A stretch of 64,000 nt of DNA, taken from contig JASDFA010000001.1 of assembly GCA_035772735.1 (NCBI GenBank), forward strand, positions 59,969,001 through 60,033,000, read 5' to 3'. Positions 22,941 through 33,985 of the stretch are shown here, in pieces. Position 1 is the stretch's first letter, and each line of letters opens with the position of its first letter. The stretch comes from Datura wrightii. Lineage: Eukaryota; Streptophyta; Magnoliopsida; Solanales; Solanaceae. A program made the position numbers and the translations under genes. The notes beneath the pieces are model-generated. The model worked only from the letters and a program-made list of their open reading frames with translations, searched no databases and was not told where the DNA came from.

Positions 22941-24924
22941 TGTCATGCCCCACCTTGGGAGATATGACTGGCACTTGGTGCCCTACTAGGTTCTGGACTG
23001 ATCTGACTAGACTTATGCACTTCTGGTGCAAACTTACTTCTTAAATCAAGAAAACAACGGGTTATATCTCGGTTGTAAACATAACCCCTGGCTGGCAAGG
23101 CCTCATAGCCACATGTAGAATAAAATAGCTACCCAGAAACAATAATAGGGAATCCTATGCGGGCCAACAAGGCCACCATGCTGTCTAGTTATGACTGTAA
23201 TGAAAATCAAGAAACTTACATATACTATAGCCGACAAGGACACTATGCAACAGCTACTCAAGGCCCCACACGGCCGTTATCACAAAATGAAATATACATC
23301 TGGGCCCCACACGGCCAACAAAAGACTAACCAAAGGGAACTATACATCTGCAAGCCTCTAGGAGTAGAATAGTGGTCGAGACAAGGCCCCGACCTACCCA
23401 TAAATCAAACAATCAAAAAAAAGCAGACCTTCTAACTATTAGCTCCGGAGGAAGGGAGCTAACTATGATGCTAACCTAGCTAGAAGCTATGAAGGTCCTG
23501 GCCTGTGCCTATCCGAACCTACAGGAAAGTAATGCAGGGCCCACGAAGGGCGTCAGTACAATATGTACCGAATATGTAAGGCAGTAAATTAATAACTGAA
23601 TGAGAGCTGAAGAACTGAATTAATCATATAAAAGGGAAAGAGTCTAACCTAAAAAGTCTCGCTATCTATAGTACTTAATTAACAAGGTACACATATATAC
23701 AACAAGAACCTAACCGGGCCCCCATAAGCTTGGAGGTACATCCCATACAAGAATAACCTACCTGGGACCCCATAAGCCTCGACAGGTACAAGCAATATAT
23801 GTCCTACAATTTGGTTGCTAATGATTGCAATATACGATAATTCGAAATGACCCTCACAGTCTCGATTTAATAAAATTCACTATGGCCCTCGCGGCCTCAA
23901 TCTGGTGGGACTCACTATGGCCCTCACGCCTCAATCTAATGGAACTCGCTATGGCCCTCGTGGCCTTAGTAGAATAGGACTCGATATAGCCCTCGCAGCC
24001 TCTGTACAATGGAACTCAGTACGGCCCTTGCGACCTTAGTGTCACAGAACTCAATATGGCCCTCGCGGCCTCAATATAGCAAAACTCAATATGGCCCTCG
24101 CGGCCTCAATATAACAGAAATCAATATGGCCCTCGTGGACTCAATATAACAGAACTCAGCTAATCACAATAGATATGCCTTTAACTCTTTTAGTGGGACT
24201 CAAACTGTATTACAATACTAAAGAAGCTAACTTGCCAAAGGAATTTGCCTTAACATACCTCGATTGTTGTTTCCTCAGTAACTGGCGAGTTTTAACTGGT
24301 ATTGAATAGCCCTCCTAATTGGAATCGTACTACTGAAAGAATGAGACTAGTTTCAGTACTAAATTCGGTAGAAACACTAACTTATAGTACTAATTTTGAC
24401 TATACTTCAACTTAATAAAACACTGTCGAAAACGTATAATATCTCGAGAGTTCAGAAGGCAATTATGATTCTCCGGGAAAATTTCACAAAAATAACTCCA
24501 TAGAAATGCTCCCTACGGGCTTAGGATTCAATACCCGAAGTTAATTTGAATTTGGATGGCATTTCGTAGCGTAAATGGATGAAAATCTCTCAATTCCCTT
24601 GACTTTTACTCTCTCTGCCCCGAAGGTATATACATATGAAATGAAACAAATGAAAGAAACTCAATATATATAACATTTGGGCGGTGGATAGGGGGTCCGT
24701 GCCATCGCGCCAAAACACGGGCGTGCCACAGAGCCCAACGCGTTAGGAGGGGTCCGTGACACGTTGCCCCTTCGGGCAGCTGGTCCGGGCTTCTCCCTTA
24801 CAAGCTTGACTTCGCGCTAATTCGACCTTTTCCCCAGGCCCTTTCTCATACGCGTCGTACTGTAAAACTCTTGACTAATGTACGAATAGGCCAACTAAAT
24901 GTTAGGAACTTACAGGGTGTAACA
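22941..24924 (-). repeat. Element IV left LTR (3' LTR in element orientation)
   Basis: 1,984 bp. It contains a 35-bp tandem array (23846-24159) and, near its start in element orientation, a GC-rich block (24685-24800) with CGTGCCACGGAGC-like inverted repeats. The 24160-24924 part aligns closely with 30208-31052, which has an extra stretch of about 70 bp near 30500-30570. Confidence 0.85.
23846..24159. repeat. 35-bp tandem array inside element IV left LTR
   Basis: About nine imperfect copies of a 35-bp unit centred on TATGGCCCTCGCGGCCTCAA; clear unit starts fall at 23881, 23916 and every 35 bp after. GGCCCTCGCGGCC is nearly self-complementary. The right LTR keeps only about 2.7 units (30114-30207). 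Confidence 0.9.
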
Positions 24925-24958
24925 TCCTCCCCCCTTAGGAACATTCATCCTTGAATGT
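24925..24958 (-). promoter_or_regulatory. Polypurine tract and upstream hairpin of element IV
   Basis: On the minus strand a 7-bp perfect hairpin ACATTCA-AGGA-TGAATGT (24958-24941) precedes the tract TCCTAAGGGGGGAGGA (24940-24925), which abuts the LTR start TGTTACACCC. The innermost stem pair is A-T here where element V has G-C. Confidence 0.85.
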
Positions 24959-25191
24959 CATCTACAGGAGTTTAACTCTTTCAACTATTATCTTGGAAAA
25001 TTTTCGGTAGAGTCTCCCCTATAATATGGACTATCCAAAAATCCAAAATGCAGAAAAGTACAACACAGATATCTCACACAACACTATAATAACTCTTCCA
25101 TAACTAAGGAATAGCTAATCAAACAATACTGATACCATAAGTAATAAAGTAACAACTACGTAACAATACCATCTTAACTATATGATTTGAG

Positions 25192-28100
25192 TCAATCCTG
25201 GAACAAGTGAGGATATTTAGAGCTCATGTCATCCTCAGCTCCCCAAGTCATCTCTTCTTTATTTCTATTCCTCCACAACACTTTAATGGAGGCCACATCT
25301 TTAGTTCTCAGCCTACGAACTTGCCGATCTAATATTTCAACTGGAATCTCTTCATAAGCTAGTTCTTCGGTGACCTGAATATCTTCAACTGGTACCACAT
25401 GGAATGGGTCACCTATACACTTTCGCAACATAGACACATGACATACTGGATGGATAGATTCTAACTCTGGAGGCAACTCTAATTCATATGCCACTCGGCC
25501 TATTCTTCAGATGATCCGATACCGCCCAATGTATCTCGGGCTAAGCTTTCCCTTCTTACACAAATCTCATCACGCCCTTCATCGGCGACACTTTAAGGAA
25601 TACCCAGTCATTCATATCAAATTCTAAGTCTCTGCGCCATACATCGGAGTACGATTTCTGACGACTCTGAGCTGTTAGTAACCGTTCTCTGATAAGTTTC
25701 ATTTTCTCTTCTTACTGGCTGATCAGGTCTGGCCCAACTAACCCTACTTCTCCTACTTCAAACCACCCAACGGGGGACCTAGATTTCCGCTCATATAAGG
25801 CCTCATAAGGCGCCATCTGTATGGCAGAATGGTGACTGTTATTATATGCAAACTCAATAAGGGGTAAATGCTCGTCCCAGCTCCCTCCAAAATCTAGCAC
25901 ACACACTTGTAACATATCCTCGAGTGTCTGAATGGTGTGATCTGCCTGTCCATCTGTCTGGGGATGAAAGGTTGTACTCATATTAACCTGCGTCCCCAAA
26001 CCTTTCTGAAATGACTGCCAAAATCTAGCTGTAAATTGTGCTCCTCTGTCAGAAATAATAGATACTGGAACATCGTGCAACCGGACTATCCCTTTAATAT
26101 ATAAGTCTGCATAGTCTTCAGCTGAAATGTGGTCCAAACTAGTAGGAAGTGAGTTGATTTTGTCAGTCTATCAACAACAACCCAAATAGAGTCAAACTTA
26201 CGCCTATTACGGGGTATCCTGTCACAAAGTCCATATTAACTGCTTCCCATTTCCACATTGGTGTAGTCATCTCCCTAGTTAATTCGCCAGGTCTCTGGTG
26301 CTCAGCCTTCACCGGCTGACAATTAGGGCACTGGGCCACAAATGCGGCTACATCTTTCTTCATTTCTAGCCACCAGTATATCTCCTTTATGTCCTGGTAC
26401 ATCTTCATCGAGCCAGGATGAAGAGAGTAAGGAGAGTAGTGTACCACTGCCATAATCTGATGGCGGAGCGCTGCTGCATCTGGAACGCAGAGGCGATCTC
26501 TATACTTCAATACCCCATCTTCAGCTACTTCAAAAGTCGCTAATTCGCCTTGTCGAACTTTATCTCTGAGTTGCACAAAATGAGAGTCCTCATACTGCCG
26601 TTCTTTTACCTATAGCACCAGGGACGATACTACTATATTCTGAATTATGGCCCCATCGTCCCCTGAATCTATTACCCAAACTGGTAAACTGGCTAATCGA
26701 TCCAACTCTCGGGCCATATCCTACTTTTCTAGCCTCAGATATGCTAAAATCCCCATAGATATGAGACTGAGGGCATCTACTACAATATTAGCTTTCCCTG
26801 GATGATACAAGATGTTCACGTCATAATCATTTAGCAACTCTAACCAACAGCACTTTCACAAATTCAACTCTTTTTGCATGAAAATATACTAGAGGCTCTT
26901 ATGATCCGTGAAAATATCCATATGTACACCATACAAGTAATGCCTCCATATTTTTAAGGCATGAATCACTGTAGCTAACTCTAGATCATGGGTGGGATAG
27001 TTCTTTTCGTGCTTTCTAAGTTTTCTAGAGGCATAAGCAATTACCTTTCCGTGTTGCATCAGGACACACCCCAACCCGACGCCTGAAGCATCACAATACA
27101 TGGCATACCCCTCTGAACCTTCTGGCAAGGCTAACACTAGTGCCGATGTCAACCTGTTTTTCAATTCTTGGAAACTCTGCTCATAAGCCTCGGTCCACTG
27201 AAATTTGGTTGCTTTCTGAGTCAATTTAGTCAAGGGTGCCGATAGGGTAAAAAAGCCTTCCACAAATCTCCTGTAATACCCGACTAGACCTAGAAAACTG
27301 CGAACTTCTGTGGGAGTGGTAGGTCTGGGCCAGGTCTTTACTGCCTCTATTTTCTGTGAGTCAACTTGAATACTAGCCTCTAATACAATGTGGCCCAAGA
27401 AAGCTACAGAGCTCAACCAAAACTCACATTTAGAGAATTTTGCATACAGTTGGCAATCTCTGAGGGCCTGATCTGCAAATGATCCCAGTGTTCTGCTTCT
27501 GAGCGGGAGTACACCAAAATATTTTAAATAAACACGATCACAAACAAATCTAAGTATGGCCGGAAGACACTGTTCATTAAGTCCATGAATACTGCTGGGG
27601 CATTTGTCAACACAAAGGATATATCTAGGAACTCAAAATGACCATACCTGATCCTGAAAGCTGTCTTCGAGATATACTTCTCCCGCATTCGAACCTGATG
27701 GTATCCGGATCTCAGGTCAATTTTAGAAAAATATTTCGCCTATTGCAGTTGATCAAACAAACAATCTATCCTAGGAAGCGGGTATTTATTTTGATAGTCA
27801 CTTTATTCAACTGTCGATAATCCATGCACATATGGAGAGAGCCATCTTTCTTTTCCACGAATAGAATTGGTGCACCCCATTGTGACGTACTTGGCCTGAT
27901 AAAACCCTTATCTAACAAATCTTTCAGCTGTTCTTTCAATTCCCTCAATTCAGCCAGAGCCATTTGATATGGAGGGATGGATATAGGCTGAGTATCTGGC
28001 AGAAAATCAATAGAGAAAATGATTTCCCTTTCTGAAGGGATGCCAGGGAGTTCATCTGGAAATTCATTAACCACTGGGATGATACAACCTTTTTCAATCA

Positions 28101-28251
28101 ACTTTTGTGCCCTAAGATAGGATATGAACTTACCCCTTGGCGTGGTTGTACTACCTCTCCATTCTGGCACTACTTCCCCTGGGAAGTTGAATAGGACGAT
28201 TCTGGTCCAACATCTACAGTAGCATAGCATGGTGTCAACCAATCCATACAC
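25192..28251 (-). pseudogene. Element IV pol: reverse transcriptase, RNase H, integrase, chromodomain (degenerate)
   Basis: Reverse transcriptase begins in 28251-27766 (PPYQMALAELRELKEQ, GFIRPSTSQWGAP, CMDYRQLNKVTIK). The catalytic site region (about 27540-27520) reads FI-stop-N in place of FIDD, so both aspartates are gone. RNase H is a long clean stretch (27416-26889; FLGLVGYYRRFVEGF, YCDASGVGLGCVLMQHGK, TDHKSL). Integrase keeps its zinc-binding HH-CC part in 26576-26163 (HYSPYSLHPGSMKMY, CPNCQ). The core is in 26137-25712 (SIISDRGAQFTARFW, FHPQTDGQADHTIQ, FAYNNSHHSAIQMAP), including D and E residues of the DDE triad. The tail (25494-25192) carries VEILDRQVRRLRTKDVASIK and WGAEDDM, a chromodomain-like end thought to guide integration to heterochromatin. 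Confidence 0.88.
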
Positions 28252-28363
28252 ATAATTACATTAAAATCAATCATCTTTAGCTCTACTAAATTTGTTGAGG
28301 TTTGATGACCCACAATCTCTATTGTACAACCCCGATAAATTCTTTTAGCAATAATAGAGTCAC

Positions 28364-28816
28364 CTACGGGTGTAGATACTGAGAAAGGTCGTTGAAGCAA
28401 TTTTCTGGCACTATATCAAACTTTTGGGCTACTAATGGAGTAACATATGACAAAGTAGAGCCCAGATCTATCAAAGTATAAACTGAGTGAGAACAGACAT
28501 CAAATATACCTGTCACAACATTTGGCGATGACACTAACTCCTGTCGCCCGGGTAGTGCATATGTGTTGTCCTGGCCACTGCCTAAACTAGATGTCCTGGA
28601 TCTACCTCGGCCCCTGCCAGCTGGAGCTGAGGGTCCACGTCCTTCAGATCGTGTTGGGGCATATGAACCTGCTGAAGACCTATCCTTTTGACCTTGGATG
28701 CTCTGGCGTCTAGTCGGATAATTTCTCATCATATGCCCCTCCTGCCCGCAAGAATAGCAGGCTATGGAGCCATACCTGCACCTCCCCAGGTGCTTCCTAT
28801 GGTAAGTCCTAAACAT
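28364..28816 (-). pseudogene. Element IV gag zinc knuckle and protease, degenerate
   Basis: The nucleocapsid knuckle CYSCGQEGHMMRNYP (from about 28759) fits C-x2-C-x4-H-x4-C, except that the last Cys is Tyr. A basic, Gly/Arg-rich linker (AGRGRGRSRTSSLGSGQ) follows. Then comes the protease active site, VYTLIDLGSTLSYVTP, with Asp at about 28468 and D-L-G in place of D-P-G. The next segment (28400-28170) continues the protease with VSTPVGDSIIAKRIYRG. The frame changes near 28370. Confidence 0.8.
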
Positions 28817-28819
28817 CGT

Positions 28820-29879
28820 GGCACTGCTAATTCTGTCTGATCCGGTCCTCTCTACTGCTATGAGCCTGATGCCTGTGAACTCTCACCGGGACCTAACTAT
28901 CCACAGCGATCTGATCTGCTACCCTGCCAGTGTTGCAACGGGGAATAGGCATCCTATCTGATAAACGAGGTCGGGATCCACCCAAAAAATCCTCCTGAAT
29001 GTCTGGGGGCCTACCCCTCCGATGCTGCTCCTGACCTGCCATCTCCATTGCGTATTGACGCTGCCTGAGCTCCTCTATATTCAGAGCAAATGCTTGCACT
29101 CGTGAAATATTCATATCCTCTATAATACATGACTCCACATACTATGGCTCAAGTCCCATAATAAATCGATGCACCCTGAATGTCATGGTGTCAACAAATG
29201 AGGGCGCATACCTGGCTAGGGAATCAAACCTCAATGCATATTCTCTGACGCTCATTCTGCCCTGCTCTAGGTGCAATAAATTCCCTACCCTGCCCTGCCG
29301 GACCTCTCGGGGCAAGTAATGATCTATGAAAGCCTTAGAGAAAATAGGCCACATGGGTGGAGGTGCATCTCTACCTCGGGATCTCTCCCAACTCTCATAC
29401 CACAAAACTGCTACATCTTGCAGTTGAAATACCACTAGCTCAACTGATTTTGTAGAAGATTCATGCATAACCCTGAATATCCTCTGCAACTAATCTATAA
29501 AATTCTTGGGATCCTCTCTACGATCGGTCCCTGTAAACTGTGGGGGACTCAGAGCGAGAAATTCATGAAATCTCGAGCTACCAGGCCCTTCATCGGGCTC
29601 AGCGGCAGCTGGTACTACTGGCGGAGGCTGACCCTGGGCACCCATCATATGAACCCACATATTAAATGCACCTCTAAGCTCCTAATCCGATGGTACTGGA
29701 ATAGCTGGGGGTGGTACTGGTGTATCTACTGCCCTGGTGGGCTCTGAGTACTGTGGTGAGTGCTGGGGAGATCGAGGGGGTGTCTCCTTGTCACCCTCAA
29801 AATGGGTCAACTCTGACTGAGGCCCTCTACTGGTGCCTTTCCTACCATCATATCTAAATTTTGACCAGTCGCAATTCAT
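28820..29879 (-). pseudogene. Element IV gag, degenerate
   Basis: It begins at an ATG (29879) with MNCDWSKFRYDGRKG, a proline-rich N-terminal part. The capsid core follows in 29489-29142: MQRIFRVMHES, VVFQLQDVAVLWYESW, FSKAFIDHYLPREVRQ, LHLEQGRMSVREYALRF and RVHRFIMGLEP, the classical retrotransposon gag pattern. 29138-28893 carries IEDMNISRVQAFAL and QRQYAMEM. Stops or frameshifts separate the three segments. Gag would form the particle shell. Confidence 0.8.
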
Positions 29880-30090
29880 CGTGCATCTAACATTTTTCTC
29901 TGTAAAAACAAAATAACGTAAGCTTAGGGGATTACCCTATACAACTCAGCACTATAGCACGACTGGAGGAGAAAGAAGTATAACCACACTACTATGTCTC
30001 GTAGCCTCTTTTCTATAGAATGTGGTGCACACCACATCCATAGACAAGACTCTACTTGACACGGCTTGCAGACTCCCTGGGATACGACCT

Positions 30091-30102
30091 GCTCTAATAC
30101 CA
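30091..30102 (-). promoter_or_regulatory. Primer binding site of element IV (initiator Met tRNA)
   Basis: On the minus strand this reads TGGTATTAGAGC, one C-to-T change from the consensus, 4 nt inside the right LTR. Confidence 0.8.
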
Positions 30103-30106
30103 AGTT

Positions 30107-31052
30107 TATCACGCGGCCTTAGTGTCACAAAACTCAATATGGCCCTCGTGGCCTCAATATAACAAAACTCAACATGGCCCTCGAGGCCACAATATAATAG
30201 AACTTAGCTAATCACAATAGATATGCCTTTAACTCTTTTACTGGGACTCAAACTGTATTACAATACTAAAGAAGCTAATTTGCGAAGGAATTTTCCTTAA
30301 CATACCTTAATTGTCGTTTCCTCAGTAACTGACGAGTTTCAACTTGTATTCAATAGCCCTTCCTAACTGGAATCGTACTATTGAGAGAATGAGACTAGTT
30401 TCAATACTAAATTCAGTAGAAACAATAACTTATAGTTCTAATTTTGACTATACATCAACTTAATGAAACATGGACTAAAACGAATAATTGCCCTAGAGTT
30501 CAGAAGGGAGAAATACTTACTTAAAGCATGTGATCACATAGAAATCAGTTTGAAGCAATTCTGATAGCTTTTGGTCGGCAGAGTTATGATTCGCCGGGCG
30601 AATTTCACGAAAATAACTCTGTAGCAATGCTCCCTACGAGCTTAGGATTCAATACCCAAAATTAATTTGCATTTGGACGGTGTTTCGTAGCATAAACGGA
30701 AAAAAATCTATCAATTCTCTCGACTTTTACTCTCTTTGCCCGAAGGTATATACATATGAAATGGAACAAATGAAAGCAACTCAATATATATAACATTTGG
30801 GTAGTGGACAGGGGGTCCGTGGCACGGACCCCATCGCGACAAAACACGGGCGTGCCACGGAGCCCAACGCGCCAGAGAGGGGTCCGTGACACGTTGCCCC
30901 TTCGGGCAGCTGGTCCGACCCTCTCCCTTGCAAGCTTGACTCCGCGCTCGTTCGACCTTTTCCCTGGGCCCTTTCTTATGCGTCGTACTCTAAAACTCTT
31001 GACTAATGTATGAATAGGCTAGCTAAACATTAGGAACTTACGGGGTGTAACA
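30107..31052 (-). repeat. Element IV right LTR (5' LTR in element orientation), internally deleted
   Basis: 946 bp. It begins TATCACG (seven bases matching the LTR terminus) and then jumps into the middle of the 35-bp tandem array. About 1.05 kb present at about 22948-24030 in the left LTR is missing. The GC-rich block is at about 30805-30930. The deletion removes the R/U5 side, downstream of any promoter in this LTR. Confidence 0.85.
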
Positions 31053-31784
31053 TTAGACTCTTGAGGACATGTAGAGAGCATGTGTGATTGATTTCAAGGG
31101 TATTTTGGATGATCATTTACCTCTCATCGAGTTTGCATATAACAACAATTACTATTCTAGCATTCAAATGGCTCCATTCGAGGCTCTTTATGAGCAGAGA
31201 TGTAGATCGCCTATTACTTGGTTCGAAGTCCGAATTCAGTTCATGAGGCTATGGAGAAGGTTCCGCTTTTAAGGGAAAGGTTGAAAGCAGCTCAGAGTCA
31301 CCAAAAGTCCTATGCGAATATGAGGAGGAGAGATCTTGAGTTCGAAGTTGATGATTGGGTGTTTTTGAAGGTGTCTCCCATGAAGGGAGTGATGAGGTTC
31401 GGAAAGAAGGGGAAACTTAGTCCCTGTTATGTTTGCCCATACCGGATTGTGAGATGTGTAGGCAAGGTGGCCTATGAGTTGGAGTTACTCTCAGAATTGG
31501 CTTCGGTACATCCAGTTTTTCATGTGTCACTTTTAGAGAAATGCATGGGTGATTCGGCTTTGGTTGTCCCGATGGAGAGCATAGGTGTGAAGGATAGCCT
31601 TAGCTATAAAGAGATTCCGATTGAAATACTTGATCATCAGGTTCGGAAGCTAGGAAACAAGGAAGTAGCTTCAGTAAAGGTTTTGTGGAGGAATTAGCAT
31701 GTTGAGGGAGCTACGTGGGAAGTCGAAGTAGATATGATGGCTAAATACCCTCATCTATTTCCTTCCAGTTTAGTTCCTAGTTGA
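31053..31784 (+). pseudogene. Element III integrase C-terminal half and chromodomain, degenerate
   Basis: Continues the integrase broken at 22940. 31084-31272 holds FAYNNNYYSSIQMAPFEALYE and RCRSPITWFEV; a frameshift near 31225 leads to 31218-31697 with VHEAMEKVPLLRERLK, SPMKGVMRFGKKGKLSPCYV and VHPVFHVSLLEKCMGD. The chromodomain-like tail IEILDHQVRKLGNKEVASVK ends at a TAG (31695); the reading frame after it still encodes EGATWEVEVDMMAKYPHLF to a natural stop at about 31784. Confidence 0.85.
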
Positions 31785-31993
31785 GGCATTAGTTTTCTCC
31801 TTAGAACTCTATTCAATTTCATGTTTAGTTCATGCATCCAGGTTTTTTCATGTTAATGTATGTATGTGTGATTCATGAATTCAGTTTAGTCATATATTTC
31901 AGTTCGGGGTCAGTCACTCTATCAGTTTTCAGCCTTAGATGTTTAGTATTGGAGATGTCAGTTCTATTCCCCAATTTTTCAGTATGTTCATTC
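31785..31993 (+). other. 3' untranslated region of element III
   Basis: A short T-rich non-coding stretch between the pol end and the hairpin/polypurine tract, with repeats of TTCAGTTT/CATG-like words. It aligns with 48245-48454 in element V. Confidence 0.6.
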
Positions 31994-32028
31994 ACATTCA
32001 AGGACTAATCTTCCCTAGGGGGAGATAT
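31994..32028 (+). promoter_or_regulatory. Polypurine tract and decayed hairpin of element III
   Basis: ACATTCA-AGGA-CTAATCT (31994-32011) keeps the AGGA loop, but three of seven stem pairs are lost. The tract TCCCTAGGGGGAGATAT (32012-32028) abuts the LTR start TGTAATACCCC. Confidence 0.75.
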
Positions 32029-32442
32029 TGTAATACCCCAGAAGTGCCAAAGACTAGACTCAGGATTTGAAAAGGGGAACAATAGAAAAGTCAGGGAATT
32101 TGACTCAGAACGACTCATGGTACAAGGCGTGGGAAGGAGTAACGAGTCATAGGAGGATTTGTGGCGAATACTTGGAGTCCAGGGTTCAGACCACGAGTCA
32201 CACCATAAATCATGGTATGTGGGTACAACTCATGGTCAGTGTCATGGGGGAGATGAAGTCACGGGTTATGTTACGACTCGTGGTAGGGAACATCGAGTCA
32301 TGATCTGCAAACCGGGGTAAGATTCAGAGATGTTATAGGAAGGAACAGTGGTGACCACGAGAGATGACCATGAGTCATTACTTCGTGGTACGACTCTTGG
32401 TATGAGTCATGGTCACTGGCAGTGCTCAATTTTTAGACTATT
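32029..32442 (+). repeat. Element III 3' LTR, first part
   Basis: Starts TGTAATACCCCAGAAGTGCC, like the LTRs of element V (40705, 48490). About 80-390 bp in (32109-32420) is a dense run of CACGACTCGTGG-type motifs. It is broken by the coding-free element at 32443. Confidence 0.85.
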
Positions 32443-33967
32443 AGATGAGTTGGAAATTTACCAACTCATTAGGCTCTTAAGCATGATTTTTTGCCTAGTT
32501 TTTGAGTCGTTTATGTGGATTTTATGCCTTTCTCTTTAATTCTTTGTAGGTACTTCACATGAGAGGAGAAAGCATGAAATTGAGCAAAACATATGAAGTT
32601 TGAGACGGAATTTGATGAGTTAGCATATGAAGGAGAGGAGCCAAAGATAAGGGAAGATTGATATGCTTTCAATCGGCTAAACGCGGATCCAGAAGGGCGA
32701 AATGCTAAAGCTACTACCTAGACCGGTTATTTAACTGACTGTTCGCAGAATGGCATCGGCTAAACGCCCATTGAACCGCCCGTTCCCCTGCCAGGACACT
32801 GTTTTCAATCGGCTACAATTTGGTGCTCCGTGAATTGACATTGGCTAAACGCCAGTTCTTAACGGGAGAGGCTGTCTAATGAAGGGTAAAAAGGTCTAGA
32901 AAGGTCTCTAAAGCATCTAAAATCCTCAAGGGCATTTGGGGAAAGTTGTACACAAGAAAGAACAGATATTTAGATATCTTTCATTGTACACCAACCATTG
33001 AATCATCATTCATTCATCATCTTTTTATTCATACTACAATAGATATTGTAGATTTCTCTCAACATAGAATAGAAAGTTCTTCTTTTTGAGGAATCCCCCT
33101 TATGGGGGAATTCCACCATTGTTGCAAACCTTGTGAAGCAATTGGATGAACCCATATTGTGAATGTTAAAAAAGTTATTTGGGTATCTTCTCTCTCTCTC
33201 TAAATATGTAGATCTAAATTGCTAGTTAGGGATGTATGCATGCTAGGTTTGACTATATGAATGGGTATTGATGATTTGATTTTAAATTTCATTGTAACTT
33301 AGATATATTGTCTTCTCCCAAGTTTTAATTGCCAAAATTGATGGTTGCAAACCTGAAGTTTGCTTTACTTTTCTAGATTTTGCTTGAGAGAGAAAGGTGA
33401 GAATTGAGTCAGAAGACCAGTGAGGATTTTGAGTGTTAATGTGTGGGATTGAGCTAGAGATAGTCAATACCCATATCTTTACTCCATTAAAGGTCGAGAC
33501 TAGAAATAGCTAGCCCTTCCTTAAGCTTTTGTGTTTGATAATTTGATTTGGCTTTGGGGTTTGAGAAAACCCAAGGTATCAATATTCTTATGGTTGAAAA
33601 ATAAGAGAATGTGATTTATCCACAGCTATCTAAGTTGAATTTGAATTTAGGCAATGAAGTAGCCCATGCTAGTTGTTTAACCAAGCAACACACACCCTTA
33701 GCTAATTCACTTGAGAATGCAACAATTGGAATTCCCCCTAGTTAGTCTTAAATTAGAATTAGGTAGTTATTTTCATTTAATTTCCCCCGAAATTTTACTT
33801 TTCAAATATTGAACAATGATGCGCTCTAGTTTGAGTTAGTTTATAACTCTTGAATTATCGACTCAATTCTCTATGGGATTCGACGCCGACATCTATCGGA
33901 ATATTTGTATTGATACAACGACCGTTTATGCTCTTTTGTAATGAAGAGTATATTTTAAACGTTATGA
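32443..33967 (+). repeat. 5' LTR of the coding-free element
   Basis: 1,525 bp, collinear with 36125-37645. First base is A where the partner has T (TGATGAGTTGG); it ends GTTATGA where the partner ends GTTATCA. A motif block (ATCGGCTAAACGCC and variants) lies at 32670-32870. Near its end are the Athila-type words TATGGGATTCGACGCCGACA. A CT microsatellite is at 33187-33201. Confidence 0.9.
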
Positions 33968-33985
33968 AGGCACCGTTGTCGGGGA
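33968..33985 (+). promoter_or_regulatory. Primer binding site of the coding-free element (Asp tRNA, decayed)
   Basis: AGGCACCGTTGTCGGGGA differs at three positions from TGGCGCCGTTGCCGGGGA, the complement of the plant Asp tRNA 3' end used by Athila-group elements. Confidence 0.7.

Larger units (their letters stand above)
22941..31052 (-). mobile_element. Element IV: Ty3/Gypsy chromovirus, decayed, unequal LTRs
   Basis: An 8,112-bp minus-strand element inserted in the integrase gene of element III. Target duplication TCAGA (22936-22940) / TTAGA (31053-31057) has one mismatch; the host reading frame (ACCATTCAGACTCTTGAGG) is recovered across it. Plus-strand ends are TGTCATGCCC and GGGTGTAACA. 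It has a Met-tRNA primer site, gag, protease, reverse transcriptase, RNase H, integrase and chromodomain. The right LTR (5' in element orientation) is only 946 bp because about 1.05 kb is deleted. Confidence 0.9.

Noticed and set aside
23846..24159. 35-bp tandem array as a CRISPR array
   Set aside because: Units are directly adjacent without unique spacers, imperfect, and inside a plant LTR.
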